From contig JAKEEM010000004.1 of NCBI GenBank assembly GCA_022616535.1, positions 1 to 43,341 on the forward strand: DNA of 43,341 nucleotides, read 5' to 3'. The translations under genes and the position numbers were made by a program. The DNA comes from Chlorobiota bacterium (lineage in GTDB: Bacteria > Bacteroidota > Ignavibacteria > Tepidaquicellales > OLB5). A model generated the notes under the pieces. The model made no database searches and was not told where the DNA came from. It saw only the letters and a program-made list of their open reading frames with translations. Positions within the stretch are counted from its first letter, which is position 1. Each line of letters starts with the position of its first letter. Below, in pieces: positions 1 to 8,120 of the stretch.

Positions 1-2
1 AT

Positions 3-959
3 GAAGCATGTAATGAGTGCGAGAACTGCAAAAAAATCACCTCGCTCAGGTCTGAGCTTATGCAGCTTATTTGCGCACTGCCTGCTGGAAAAACCGATGA
101 AGGAGATTCAGACACGATTGAAAAGCTTTCGGCAGCGGATTTTGACGCCTATATGGAGGAGCTTGAAGCCAAATCCCAAAATCCATACTACAAAATCAGC
201 CTGCCTAATGCCAACAATATCAGAATAGGCAGTATAAGGGATTTAGTTAGTAAGATTTACTTATCAACTTCAGCCGGCAACATAAAAGTTTTTTTAATTT
301 CGGAAGCGGAAAAGATGCGGCAGGAAGCGGCAAACGCACTATTAAAGATTCTGGAAGAGCCGCCTAAAAACAGCGTGATTATTCTGACAACATCAAAAAT
401 CAATGCACTGCCGCGGACGATTATTGGCAGGTGCCAGAAAATCCATTTTGAACCGCTGACAAATGAACAAATTCAGGCAAAGCTTGAGGAAACGCTTATG
501 TTTTCGAAAAAGGAAATTTCACTTGCCTCAAATCTGAGTCTAGGGAGCTATACGAGAGCCGCACAGCTTCTTGAAATGGGAGTTGAGGAAATCAGGGACA
601 CTGCCATAAAATACCTGCTATCTTTATTAAAAGATGATTACGCCGAAACCGTTCTTATCAGCAGAAACGTAACTGCAAAAAACGATAAGGATAAGACAAG
701 ATATTTTTTGTTTTTTCTTAATACATGGTTCAGGGATTTAATGCTCGTAAAATACTCGCAAAACCCGGGTGAGGAACCAATATCAAATGTTGATTTATTG
801 GAAAGACTTACCAAGCTTAACAGCAACTATCCCAATTCAGATATTTTTAAAATTATTATTGAGCTTGAAGAAGCCGAAAAGCTAATTGCACAAAACGTCC
901 AGTTAACCCTTATATTGGTCAATCTGGCTTTTAAGCTGAAAAGGCATTTTAACCCTTAA
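3..959 (+). CDS. holB: DNA polymerase III delta' subunit, 5' end cut by window edge
   Basis: This is the clamp-loader subunit delta', an AAA+ family member that helps load the sliding clamp during replication. The frame is open from the first bases of the window, so the gene starts upstream and the ATG at 60 is internal. The first residues read EACNECENCKKI, which fits the end of the Cys4 zinc module (CxxCxxC) of DnaX/delta' proteins. Next come an AAA+ Walker-B-like segment (ISEAEKMRQEAANALLKILE, then EPP) and a sensor-1/arginine segment (LPRTIIGRCQKI). The C-terminal part is helical, as expected of the clamp-loader collar. The Walker A region lies outside the window. A tau/gamma (dnaX) product is less likely because the sequence ends soon after the collar-like domain. 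Confidence 0.85.
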   Translation, partial: EACNECENCKKITSLRSELMQLICALPAGKTDEGDSDTIEKLSAADFDAYMEELEAKSQNPYYKISLPNANNIRIGSIRDLVSKIYLSTSAGNIKVFLISEAEKMRQEAANALLKILEEPPKNSVIILTTSKINALPRTIIGRCQKIHFEPLTNEQIQAKLEETLMFSKKEISLASNLSLGSYTRAAQLLEMGVEEIRDTAIKYLLSLLKDDYAETVLISRNVTAKNDKDKTRYFLFFLNTWFRDLMLVKYSQNPGEEPISNVDLLERLTKLNSNYPNSDIFKIIIELEEAEKLIAQNVQLTLILVNLAFKLKRHFNP

Positions 960-1034
960 AAAATTAATATTTCAATTAAACCTTTTTATACCTGCCCTGT
1001 CTAATTAATAAAGTTAGAAAGGAGAAAAAAACAA

Positions 1035-1253
1035 ATGAAAAGCATAAAATCTGTTTTACTGGCATTTATAATGATTATGGGGCTTATAGGAATAAATACA
1101 AGTGAAACAAATGCAGGTCCGAGGGTAAGAATTTATGTTGGAACGCCAAAAATCCACAAACCGGGACCAAATTATGTATGGGTTGAAGGGCATTACAAAA
1201 TCAATAAATACGGTAAATTGGTCTGGGTACCGGGACACTGGAAAAGAGTTTAA
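1035..1253 (+). CDS. small secreted WxxGxW/H repeat protein
   Basis: This 72-residue protein has a Sec signal peptide: Lys near the start, a hydrophobic stretch at about residues 8-20, and a likely cleavage near ETNAG. The short mature part contains two copies of an aromatic motif, WVEGHY and WVPGHW, in the sequence YVWVEGH...LVWVPGHW. That is the pattern of the WxxGxW / YxWxxGH small-repeat proteins, which are common in envelope-associated contexts and have no established biochemical role. The start is well supported by an AAAGGAG ribosome-binding site about 10 bases upstream, which is stronger than for most genes here. A terminator-like hairpin follows about 55 bases after the stop, so the gene is probably monocistronic. 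Confidence 0.7.
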   Translation: MKSIKSVLLAFIMIMGLIGINTSETNAGPRVRIYVGTPKIHKPGPNYVWVEGHYKINKYGKLVWVPGHWKRV

Positions 1254-1307
1254 AATCAATTCAAATATCTGCATAAAATCTCACAAAGTCCTCTGGGTTA
1301 CCTCCGG

Positions 1308-1345
1308 AAAGTCCGTTAATTTAAGCGGGCTTTCTTCTTTTTTCA
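1308..1345 (+). terminator. rho-independent terminator after the WxxGxW gene
   Basis: AAAGTCCG at 1308-1315 pairs with CGGGCTTT at 1326-1333, with one G-U pair and a 10-base loop. A T-rich run (TTCTTCTTTTTT) follows. The polarity suits the plus-strand gene ending at 1253. The hairpin lies just beyond the stop of the convergent hydrolase gene. Confidence 0.65.
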
Positions 1346-2305
1346 TTTCTCGATAAATATCTTCTGCTCCCCTATTTTTAAGGGGAAAATTTTATCCCCA
1401 AGCCTTTGTTCTTCTATTATATTTTTTAGAATATATCCCGGCTCCATAGGGTCTGCCTGTGCAAACTGAAGCGTTCCATAATGAATAGGCAGGAACCATT
1501 TGGCGTTTATATCATTAAACAAATAAACGGCGTCAATCGGGAAAACGTGATTTCTTGTTCCGCACTGGTTGCAGTCCGCGCAGGGACCGATCGGAATCAA
1601 AGCCAAATCGATATTAAATTTACCGCCGAGCTTTTTAAATCGCTCCGGCTCATAGCCTGTATCGCCCGCAAAGTAAACGGTCATCCCGTTATACTCAACT
1701 ATGAACCCTGTATAAGCATTATAGCCCCACATATAGCCGTCTAGTCCGTACCTGCCGCCCCAGTGCCGGGCAATAACACTAGTGACTTTTATTCCGTTAA
1801 CAATTTTTGTTTCACCGATAAAGTCTTTTTCATACCCGTTTGAATTTTTCATCCTCACAAGCGGAAAATTAAAATTAGGCAGAAAATCCTCAAGCCCTTC
1901 GGGAAAAAAAAGCGGAGTTTTACTGTTTTTCTCTTCAAGTATCTGCAGACTTCCGTAGCTCAGGTGGTCAAAATGCGAGTGTGAAATTAAAATTAAATCG
2001 CATATGGGAATATTTTCGATATCAATCCCCGGTTCAATAACGCGTCTTGCAAGCTCACCAACGGTTTCGGTCAGAAACGGGTCGGTTATTATGACTTTAT
2101 CATCCATTTGCAAAAGCATTGTAGCATGACCAATCCACAAAGCAGAAAGTCTAACGTTTGGTTTTACGGGTTTTTTAATTTTGCGAGGAATTTTTTCGGG
2201 TTCAGAGAAGAAAGTGGGAACATTGCGAACAGCAACCAAAAACATATTGCATGAAAGACCGATTAACGACACAAATACAATAAAAGCTAAAAATCTCCTT
2301 CTCAT
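1343..2305 (-). CDS. MBL-fold metal-dependent hydrolase (UlaG / NAPE-PLD-like), exported
   Basis: This 320-residue protein belongs to the metallo-beta-lactamase fold. It shows the metal-binding motif HSHFDH, a later HWGGRYG segment, the GDTGY strand-Asp motif and a C-terminal PIHYGT histidine. The early WIGHATMLLQ and TDPFL segments and the HWGGR are typical of the NAPE-phospholipase D / UlaG-like branch, which hydrolyses phosphodiester or lactone bonds. The N-terminus is hydrophobic and ends IGLSC, a weak lipobox, so the enzyme is probably membrane-anchored or periplasmic. The substrate cannot be read from sequence. It converges with the small secreted protein gene and is transcribed alone. 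Confidence 0.8.
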   Translation of the reverse strand: MRRRFLAFIVFVSLIGLSCNMFLVAVRNVPTFFSEPEKIPRKIKKPVKPNVRLSALWIGHATMLLQMDDKVIITDPFLTETVGELARRVIEPGIDIENIPICDLILISHSHFDHLSYGSLQILEEKNSKTPLFFPEGLEDFLPNFNFPLVRMKNSNGYEKDFIGETKIVNGIKVTSVIARHWGGRYGLDGYMWGYNAYTGFIVEYNGMTVYFAGDTGYEPERFKKLGGKFNIDLALIPIGPCADCNQCGTRNHVFPIDAVYLFNDINAKWFLPIHYGTLQFAQADPMEPGYILKNIIEEQRLGDKIFPLKIGEQKIFIEK

Positions 2306-2362
2306 TCCAAAACCTACGTAAAAAAGAATTATTTTTCAATTACAACTGTAATATGCAATAAT

Positions 2363-2370
2363 TAAATTTG
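2363..2370 (+). promoter_or_regulatory. possible Bacteroidota -7 element (TAnnTTTG)
   Basis: TAAATTTG matches the Bacteroidota -7 consensus TAnnTTTG and lies 31 bases before the glycosyltransferase ATG at 2402. No TTTG is seen at the expected -33 distance, so support is partial. Confidence 0.3.
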
Positions 2371-2401
2371 TTGTGCAGTTGCCTGAAACTAACCAAACAT
2401 T

Positions 2402-3225
2402 ATGCTGAAGGCATCACTTATCATTTCAGTTTATAAAAAAATACATGAGCTTGAGCTTATCCTAAGCGCTCTTACAATTCAATCGAATAAGGATTTTGAG
2501 GTATTAATTGCTGATGACGGCTCAGGTGATAATATGAAAGAATATATTAAAGCTTTCCAAAAAACCTCCAATTTAGTCATGAAACACGTGTATCAGGACG
2601 ATATTGGTTTCAGGAAGAACAAAATTTTAAACTCGGCAATTCTGCAGTCAAAAACCGATTACATTATTTTTATTGACGGAGATTGTATTCCCCACAGCAG
2701 TTTTGTAAATGAACATATAACAAATAAAAAACCAAATACAGTTTTGTGCGGAAGAAGAGTGAATTTAAGCAAACGACTTTCGGAGAAAATAAATAAGGAA
2801 ATTATTTTAACCAAGGAGTATGAGAAAATCAAATTTACTCACTTTTTCGATTCATGGCGCGATAAAAGAGTTCGCTCTACTTTTATAGAAGAGGGATTGG
2901 TTTTCAAAAATAAATCACTCAGAAAATTCCTTTCAAGGGCAATCCGCATATAATCGGCTGTAATTTTTCATTAAATAAAAAAATGCTCGAAAAAATTAAT
3001 GGATTCGATGAAAACTATATCGGCGCAGGAATCGGAGAGGATTCAGATATTGAATTCAGATTACGACTTGCAGGAGTGCAATTTAAATCAATAAGAAATC
3101 TTGCTGTTTTATTTCATTTATATCACAACTCAACTGCCGAGGTAAAACAAAATTACGATTATTTCGCTTCGGTTCAAAAAAGGAATGCTTTTGCGTGTAA
3201 AAACGGCTTGGTTAAGCTTTCTTAG
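2402..3225 (+). pseudogene. glycosyltransferase family 2 gene with a single-base frameshift
   Basis: Two adjoining frames encode one GT-A fold glycosyltransferase of about 274 residues. The first frame (2402-2953) has the family-2 hallmarks: SLIISVYKK, the nucleotide-binding ADDGSGDN and the DxD-type IDGDC. The second frame resumes with NPHIIGCNFSLNKKMLEK and includes GEDSDIEFRLRLAG, the ED motif of the galactosyltransferase-type C-terminal domain. Codons are continuous if one base is restored in the GGGC at 2937-2940, where SRGNPHIIGCN would be expected. Without it, the first frame stops at 2953 with an unrelated RI tail and no ED motif. The gene is either inactivated or affected by a base-calling error. 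The first frame alone could not make a full catalytic domain. Confidence 0.75.
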
Positions 3226-3245
3226 AAATACTTTTAGAAATACTT
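3222..3245. repeat. 12-bp perfect tandem duplication spanning two convergent stops
   Basis: TTAGAAATACTT occurs twice head to tail (3222-3233 and 3234-3245). The first copy holds the TAG stop of the plus-strand glycosyltransferase. The second copy encodes the last KYF-stop of the minus-strand protein. It looks like replication slippage. Confidence 0.8.
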
Positions 3246-3824
3246 GAAGTAAATCCCGAAATTATACCTGCTGCTGCTTTTTTGATTATAATTAAATTTC
3301 AAGCCGAGCATTCCGAAAAGCGTATATGCGCAAGCTTCATAAGTTGGACCGTCAACTAATTCACCTGAAACCGTTTTTTGCGAATAATACCCCGCCCCAA
3401 ATGAAAAAGCAAAATACTCCCCTTTATGAGAAACCGGGAAAACAATTCTCGCCCCCGCTTTATACATAAATTTTTTTAATTCGGAATACTTGAATCCGCC
3501 GGGAATGTAAGACGGTTCAAAAAACAGCTCAGCCGAACCGGAAAATCTTTTTGCGGGAATAATATAAAAAAAATTAAGTTTTGAAACGTATTTGTTGGTA
3601 TTAAAAGAGTATGAAAAGGGAATTACCTGCCATTCAAGCCCAAACTTCAGTTTTGAGTTATCTTCACCCCTGTCGTCAAAATAAGTCGGTGAGGGAATTG
3701 CCTGCAAAAGGGTCCAGGTAGTCCATTTCCAAACTTCATTAGCAGATTTGAGCTGGGAGGCTGAGTGCTTTGATAATAACAGCAATAATATAATAATGTA
3801 TTTATTCAATTTAGCAGTTGACAC
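3234..3824 (-). CDS. exported beta-strand-rich protein, probable small outer-membrane barrel
   Basis: I do not recognise a named family. The 196-residue protein begins with a classical signal peptide (KLNKYIIILLLLLSKHSASQ, cleavage near SAS-Q). It continues with alternating aromatic and polar strands such as LKFGLEWQVIPFSYSF, FSGSAELFFEPSY and FAFSFGAGYYSQ. It ends in aromatic residues (YNFGIYFKYF), as expected of an outer-membrane beta-barrel C-terminal strand recognised by BamA. The length suits an 8-stranded barrel. It converges with the glycosyltransferase fragment, with only 8 bases between the stops. Function unknown. Confidence 0.55.
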   Translation of the reverse strand: MSTAKLNKYIIILLLLLSKHSASQLKSANEVWKWTTWTLLQAIPSPTYFDDRGEDNSKLKFGLEWQVIPFSYSFNTNKYVSKLNFFYIIPAKRFSGSAELFFEPSYIPGGFKYSELKKFMYKAGARIVFPVSHKGEYFAFSFGAGYYSQKTVSGELVDGPTYEACAYTLFGMLGLKFNYNQKSSSRYNFGIYFKYF

Positions 3825-3871
3825 TTTTAATGGACGTAATTATATACAATTTTGTTCAAAATAACCTGGAA

Positions 3872-3931
3872 AACCTCACCCCTATCCCCTCTCCTATTGG
3901 GAGAGGGGTGTCCGTAGGACGGAGTGAGGTT
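3872..3931. repeat. palindromic intergenic repeat with three-way-junction fold
   Basis: The outer inverted repeat AACCTCAC (3872-3879) / GTGAGGTT (3924-3931) encloses two more hairpins: CCCCTCTCC (3886-3894) / GGAGAGGGG (3900-3908), and GTCC / GGAC (3910-3920). The 60-bp unit is GC-rich against AT-rich surroundings and could form a cloverleaf in DNA or RNA. It resembles REP/MITE-like intergenic repeats that produce spurious LTPIPSPxGRG translations. The apparent open frame across it (3818-4051) is therefore not a gene. Confidence 0.7.
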
Positions 3932-4014
3932 AAAAAATCTAAACCTTTCCCCTTGAGAACACGAGTTAGGGATTGGTTACGCAATTATACATTTATATTA
4001 ACAACTTTTAAAGT

Positions 4015-4022
4015 TATTTTTG
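4015..4022 (+). promoter_or_regulatory. Bacteroidota-type -7 element upstream of the PHP gene
   Basis: TATTTTTG matches TAnnTTTG. It sits inside a 15-base string (GTTATTTTTGTATTT, 4013-4027) that is repeated exactly at the lon promoter (35125-35139). A TTTA lies 19 bases upstream as an imperfect -33. A start site near 4028 would give a leader of about 20 bases to the ATG at 4051. Confidence 0.45.
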
Positions 4023-4050
4023 TATTTCTCAGCAGTTTTATTGTAATTTA

Positions 4051-5127
4051 ATGTACGAATACACAGGAGCAATACATATCCATTCTGTTTATTCCGACGG
4101 CACCGGCAAAATCGAGGATATTGCCAAGGCGGCGTATGATTCAGGCCTCGAATTTATTATGATGACCGACCACAATACACTGAAGCCGAAGCAAGACGGT
4201 TACGAAAAATGGCTTAATAATGTAATGGTAATAATCGGATACGAAGTGAACGATATGCAGAATAAAAACCACTACCTTACTTTCGGAATGGATGAGGTGA
4301 TTGGCACTTATCAGGTGCTGAATAACGGGGAGATTGGATGCAAGCTGCCCGCAAGGGAATACGTAAAACGGATTAAGGAAAAAGGCGGTATTGGATTTTT
4401 AGCTCACCCGGACGAAGAACGAAACCACCTGCCGGAACATCCCTCCTATCCATGGACAGAAGAAACCGATGACTATACAGGGATTGAAATATGGAACCAC
4501 ATGAGCGAATGGATTGAGGGTATGAACGACGGCAATAAATTCGACAGGTTTCTGCATCCATTGAAATCAATAGTGGCTCCATCCCCAAAAACGCTTAAAC
4601 GCTGGGATGAAGCTTCATTTAAACGGAATGTTACAGCAATAGCAGGAGTAGATGCACACGCATTAAAGCAAAATGTCCTCGGTTTTTTTGAGGTCGAAAT
4701 ATTTCCGTACAAGGTCTTATTCAAGTCCATCAGAACTCACTTCTTAACAGAGAAACCATTGAGCAGGAAGGATAATTCAAAATTCGAAGAAGATAAAAAG
4801 CAGATTCTAACAGCATTAAAAAACGGAAGATGCTTTGTTTCAAATTATTATCACGGAAATGCAAAAGGATTCCGCTTTATAGCCGATTACAAAGGCAGTA
4901 CTTACAATACAGGCGACACGATTATTTACAAAGGTGAAAAAATTATCCTGCGGACTCTTGTACCAAAGGATTGTAAAATTAAGCTTGTTCATAACGGCAA
5001 AGTTATTGATGAAAAATACGGAATGAACACAGCGTGGGATGTTAGCCAAAGCGGAATTTACAGGGCTGAATGCTGGATTGAGGATAAAGGGTGGATTTTT
5101 TCAAATCATATAAGAATAATTAATTGA
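4051..5127 (+). CDS. PHP-domain metal-dependent phosphoesterase
   Basis: This 358-residue protein has the full set of polymerase-and-histidinol-phosphatase (PHP) metal ligands: HIH at residues 9-11, SDGT (Asp17), TDHN (40-42), Glu65 in GYE, AHPDE (His119) and GVDAH (201-203). These build a trinuclear metal site that hydrolyses phosphoesters. The last 100 residues look like a beta-sandwich (FIADYKGSTYNTGDTI..., LRTLVPKDCKIKLVHNGKV), as in CehA-type stand-alone PHP proteins. No signal peptide is present, so it is probably cytoplasmic. Its stop is 4 bases before the purF start, so the two are likely co-transcribed. The substrate is unknown. A link to purine or phosphoribosyl metabolism is suggested only by position. 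Confidence 0.8.
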   Translation: MYEYTGAIHIHSVYSDGTGKIEDIAKAAYDSGLEFIMMTDHNTLKPKQDGYEKWLNNVMVIIGYEVNDMQNKNHYLTFGMDEVIGTYQVLNNGEIGCKLPAREYVKRIKEKGGIGFLAHPDEERNHLPEHPSYPWTEETDDYTGIEIWNHMSEWIEGMNDGNKFDRFLHPLKSIVAPSPKTLKRWDEASFKRNVTAIAGVDAHALKQNVLGFFEVEIFPYKVLFKSIRTHFLTEKPLSRKDNSKFEEDKKQILTALKNGRCFVSNYYHGNAKGFRFIADYKGSTYNTGDTIIYKGEKIILRTLVPKDCKIKLVHNGKVIDEKYGMNTAWDVSQSGIYRAECWIEDKGWIFSNHIRIIN

Positions 5128-5131
5128 AGAA

Positions 5132-6694
5132 GTGAAACATATTAAAGAGCTGAATTTTAGTTTTTCGGATAAATCTGTAAAAACGCAAAGCAAGTGGGAT
5201 GATATTGACGATAAACCGAAAAGCAACTGCGCGGTATTCGGTATCTACAACCACCCGCAGGCAGCCGTGATGACATATTACGGTCTCCACTCCCAGCAGC
5301 ACAGGGGACAGGAGGCATCGGGCATATGCACATCGGAATTTTTACCCGGCGAAAATAAATACAGGTTTAACATTCACAAAGGGCACGGGATTGCGCTGAA
5401 CGTTTTTTCAGACAGAAATATTTTAACAAGAGTTTTAAAGGGAACCTCTGCAATCGGGCATAACAGGTATTCTACAACTGGAGCATCCGACAGCAGGAGC
5501 AATATACAGCCGTTTAAAGTAAATTTTAAAGGCGGGCACCTGGCGCTTTCTCATAACGGGAATTTCACCAATACAAAAGAGCTGAGGGAAAAGCTTCAAA
5601 ATGAAGGAACGATATTCCAGACCTCAACGGACAGCGAAATTCTTCTTCATTTAATCGCCCGCTCAAAGCAAAAGGAGCTGATTGATAAAATCCTTGAAGC
5701 GTGCAAGCAAATACGCGGCGCTTATTCCATAGTTCTGCTTACGGACGATAAGCTTTTTGCAATTAAAGACCCCTACGCTGTAAGACCGCTTTCGATGGGC
5801 AGGCTGGAGGAGAGCTTTGTTTTTGCATCAGAAACGTGCGCGTTCGATATAATAAACGCTGAGTATATCAGAGATATAAAGCCCGGTGAAATAGTTCAGA
5901 TTGACGAAGAAACGGTGAAAACCGGTAAAGAGAAATCATATTTTATCGACAAAAAGGGCGAAACAAAGCATTGTATTTTTGAATATGTTTATTTCTCACG
6001 GCCGGATTCGACAATATTTGAAAACACAGTCGATAAAGTACGCCGCCAGCTTGGAAAAAATCTTGCAATCGAAAAACCCGCACCAAAAGCAAATGTGGAG
6101 GATAAGAAAGTTGTAGTCATAAGCGTGCCGGATTCAAGCAACACTGCGACACTTGGGTTTTTAACGGAGACAATAAAATCAAATCCTTATGTTAAGCTGG
6201 AACTTGGCTTAATCAGAAGCCACTACATAGGCAGAACATTCATTCAGCCGGGACAGGATAACCGGGAAATCAGAGTTAAAGCAAAGTTCAACACCGTTAA
6301 ATCCGTTTTAAAGGACAGGATTGTTGTTATTGTTGACGATTCGATTGTAAGAGGAACTACTGCAATGCTCCTTGTTAAGCTTGTAAAGGAAGCGAAGCCA
6401 AAGGAAATACATTTGCGTATTACATCGCCCCCGATTGTCTCACCCTGCTATTACGGTATGGACTTCCCTTCAAAAGAAGAGCTTATTGCAAACCAAATCA
6501 ATAATGACCTTGAAAAACTGAGAGAGTATCTTGGTGTTGATTCAGTGGAGTATTTATCGCTTGAGAAGCTTCATGAATCCGCCCCGCAGGGTGTAAATTC
6601 CAGCGGTGAGAAAATCGGCTACTGCGATGCTTGTTTCAGCAGGAATTACCCTATTCCAATCGAGGAAATCGAAAAAACGGAGTTTGAGGAGTAA
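5132..6694 (+). CDS. purF: amidophosphoribosyltransferase
   Basis: PurF catalyses the first step of purine biosynthesis: glutamine-dependent conversion of PRPP to phosphoribosylamine. The catalytic N-terminal cysteine is Cys33 in SNCAVFGIYN, so about 32 residues must be removed as a propeptide, as in the Bacillus subtilis class. The Ntn glutaminase domain follows (HSQQHRGQEASGI, GHNRYSTTG). The phosphoribosyltransferase domain has the PRPP loop VVIVDDSIVRGTT. Cysteines for a 4Fe-4S cluster are present: KHCIFEYVYFSRPDS, SPCYYGMDF and YCDACFS. The chosen start is a GTG 4 bases after the PHP stop. There is no ATG before the conserved cysteine. Length (520) is slightly above the usual 460-505 because of the propeptide. 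Confidence 0.95.
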   Translation: MKHIKELNFSFSDKSVKTQSKWDDIDDKPKSNCAVFGIYNHPQAAVMTYYGLHSQQHRGQEASGICTSEFLPGENKYRFNIHKGHGIALNVFSDRNILTRVLKGTSAIGHNRYSTTGASDSRSNIQPFKVNFKGGHLALSHNGNFTNTKELREKLQNEGTIFQTSTDSEILLHLIARSKQKELIDKILEACKQIRGAYSIVLLTDDKLFAIKDPYAVRPLSMGRLEESFVFASETCAFDIINAEYIRDIKPGEIVQIDEETVKTGKEKSYFIDKKGETKHCIFEYVYFSRPDSTIFENTVDKVRRQLGKNLAIEKPAPKANVEDKKVVVISVPDSSNTATLGFLTETIKSNPYVKLELGLIRSHYIGRTFIQPGQDNREIRVKAKFNTVKSVLKDRIVVIVDDSIVRGTTAMLLVKLVKEAKPKEIHLRITSPPIVSPCYYGMDFPSKEELIANQINNDLEKLREYLGVDSVEYLSLEKLHESAPQGVNSSGEKIGYCDACFSRNYPIPIEEIEKTEFEE

Positions 6695-6903
6695 AGACTG
6701 ATAAACGAAAATATTAATGTCTATAAATTCTAATAAATCTAAAAAAAAGAAAAATCGACTTACTTAAAAACAAATTGTCTAGTTCAAGAATACAAAGAGA
6801 TAACGGAGAAAAATGAAGAAACTTGAGCGCAGTTATGAAGGACATTCGTTAACAAATTAAAAAAACTGTTAAAGTTCTTAATTAATAATTCATTAATTTG
6901 AAT

Positions 6904-7515
6904 TTACTTTCCTCTTAAAATTTCTTTAATTATATCCTCGGGTGACATATCCGTAAATCCATTTTTACCTGAAACTGCCTTAAGCATTTTATCGGCTTCA
7001 ATTCTGTTATAACCTAATGTTAAAAGTGCCGAAACAATCTCCCCTTCTTTGCTTAACTCACCGAATTTCCCAGCGTCAAAAGCAGAGCTTGAATTCCCAG
7101 CACTGGTTTTGTAAAGCTTATCCTTCAGCTCAAGGGCAAGGCGCTCTGCAGTTTTTCTGCCGACACCCGAAACCGACGTCAGCGGCATATAATTGCCTTT
7201 TAAAATCAAATCAACAAGCTCCCTGTAATTTATTGCAGAAAGTATACTTAAAGCCGTCTTTGGTCCGATACCTGAGACCGAAATAATCTGCCTGAAGCAC
7301 TCACGCTCACCTTCATCGGAAAAACCGTAAAGTGTAACCGAAAAAGGATTATCTTTTACATGCAAATGAGTTACGAACTTAACTTCGTCGCCGGGTTTGC
7401 CACAGGATTCAAAAGCGGGTATTGTAATATTAACAAAATACCCGATGCCGTTTGATTCAACAACGGCGCTTGTTGGTTTTTTTGTGATTAATATGCCTTT
7501 GATGTAGTCTATCAT
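6904..7515 (-). CDS. ruvA: Holliday junction DNA helicase subunit RuvA
   Basis: RuvA binds four-way DNA junctions as a tetramer and positions the RuvB motor for branch migration. The 203-residue protein starts MIDYIKGILITKKPT, the typical OB-fold domain I. Two helix-hairpin-helix motifs follow (VSGIGPKTALSIL and VSGVGRKTAERLALEL). A linker and the C-terminal domain III that contacts RuvB (ALLTLGYNRIEADKML) complete it. It starts one base after the ruvC stop and is the last gene of the recJ-yebC-ruvC-ruvA operon. ruvB is not in the window. Confidence 0.95.
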   Translation of the reverse strand: MIDYIKGILITKKPTSAVVESNGIGYFVNITIPAFESCGKPGDEVKFVTHLHVKDNPFSVTLYGFSDEGERECFRQIISVSGIGPKTALSILSAINYRELVDLILKGNYMPLTSVSGVGRKTAERLALELKDKLYKTSAGNSSSAFDAGKFGELSKEGEIVSALLTLGYNRIEADKMLKAVSGKNGFTDMSPEDIIKEILRGK

Positions 7516-7516
7516 C

Positions 7517-8065
7517 TCACATTTGACGTTTTACTTTTGATGGATTCTTAGCAACATAGTCTTCCCATTTATGATTTTTTTTTCTGCTAACGCCATTTAA
7601 AAGCCTGTTATGATGGCATAGTGCAACAGCAATGGCATCGGAAATGTCCAATTGTTTGGGAAGAGACTTAATCTTTAGCAATTGGCACACCATATACCGT
7701 ACCTGTTCTTTTGAAGCATTTCCGAGTCCCACTACTGATTTTTTTACTTCTCTTGGCGAGTATTCGGTAGTTGGAATTTGCTTATTAACCGCGGCAAGAA
7801 TGGATACTCCCCTTGCGTGTCCGAGCTTAAGTGTTGACTGTACATTTTTGCTGTAAAAAGCGGTTTCGATTGCAAATTCATCGGGCTTGTAAATATCAAT
7901 TACTTCGACAAGGTTATCATAGATTTGCTTTAGTCTCATTGGAAATTTTTTTTTGGAAGGGATTTTAATAACACCTGAGCTTAGTATTTCGAGCTTCTCG
8001 TTTACCCCGCTAAGCACGGCATAACCCGTAAAAAGCGTACCCGGGTCAACTCCCAAGATTATCAT
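7517..8065 (-). CDS. ruvC: Holliday junction endonuclease RuvC
   Basis: RuvC cuts Holliday junctions symmetrically as a dimer with an RNase H-like fold. The four acidic catalytic residues are visible: Asp7 (GVDPGT), Glu67 (FAIETAFY), and Asp140 with Asp143 (LDISDAIAVALCHH). The 182-residue length is normal, with a short basic tail. It lies between yebC (55 bases upstream) and ruvA (1 base downstream), the usual recombination neighbourhood. Confidence 0.95.
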   Translation of the reverse strand: MIILGVDPGTLFTGYAVLSGVNEKLEILSSGVIKIPSKKKFPMRLKQIYDNLVEVIDIYKPDEFAIETAFYSKNVQSTLKLGHARGVSILAAVNKQIPTTEYSPREVKKSVVGLGNASKEQVRYMVCQLLKIKSLPKQLDISDAIAVALCHHNRLLNGVSRKKNHKWEDYVAKNPSKVKRQM

Positions 8066-8120
8066 TTACAAAAATAATATGTAAAAGTGAATTAAAAAAA
8101 GCACTCTTAAGAAAAGTATT

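Noticed and set aside
1481-1744. Plus-strand open frame of 87 codons
   Set aside because: It lies entirely antisense to the MBL-fold hydrolase, whose catalytic motifs are intact.
3818-4051. Open frame of 77 codons reading LTPIPSPIGRGVSVGRSEVK
   Set aside because: It is a translation through a palindromic intergenic repeat. It lacks a ribosome-binding site and protein-like composition.
6813-6860. Micro-ORF MKKLERSYEGHSLTN with GGAG four bases upstream
   Set aside because: It has only 15 codons and no recognisable homology. It may be a remnant of a PspC-like start (MKKLxRS), but this is too weak to call a gene.
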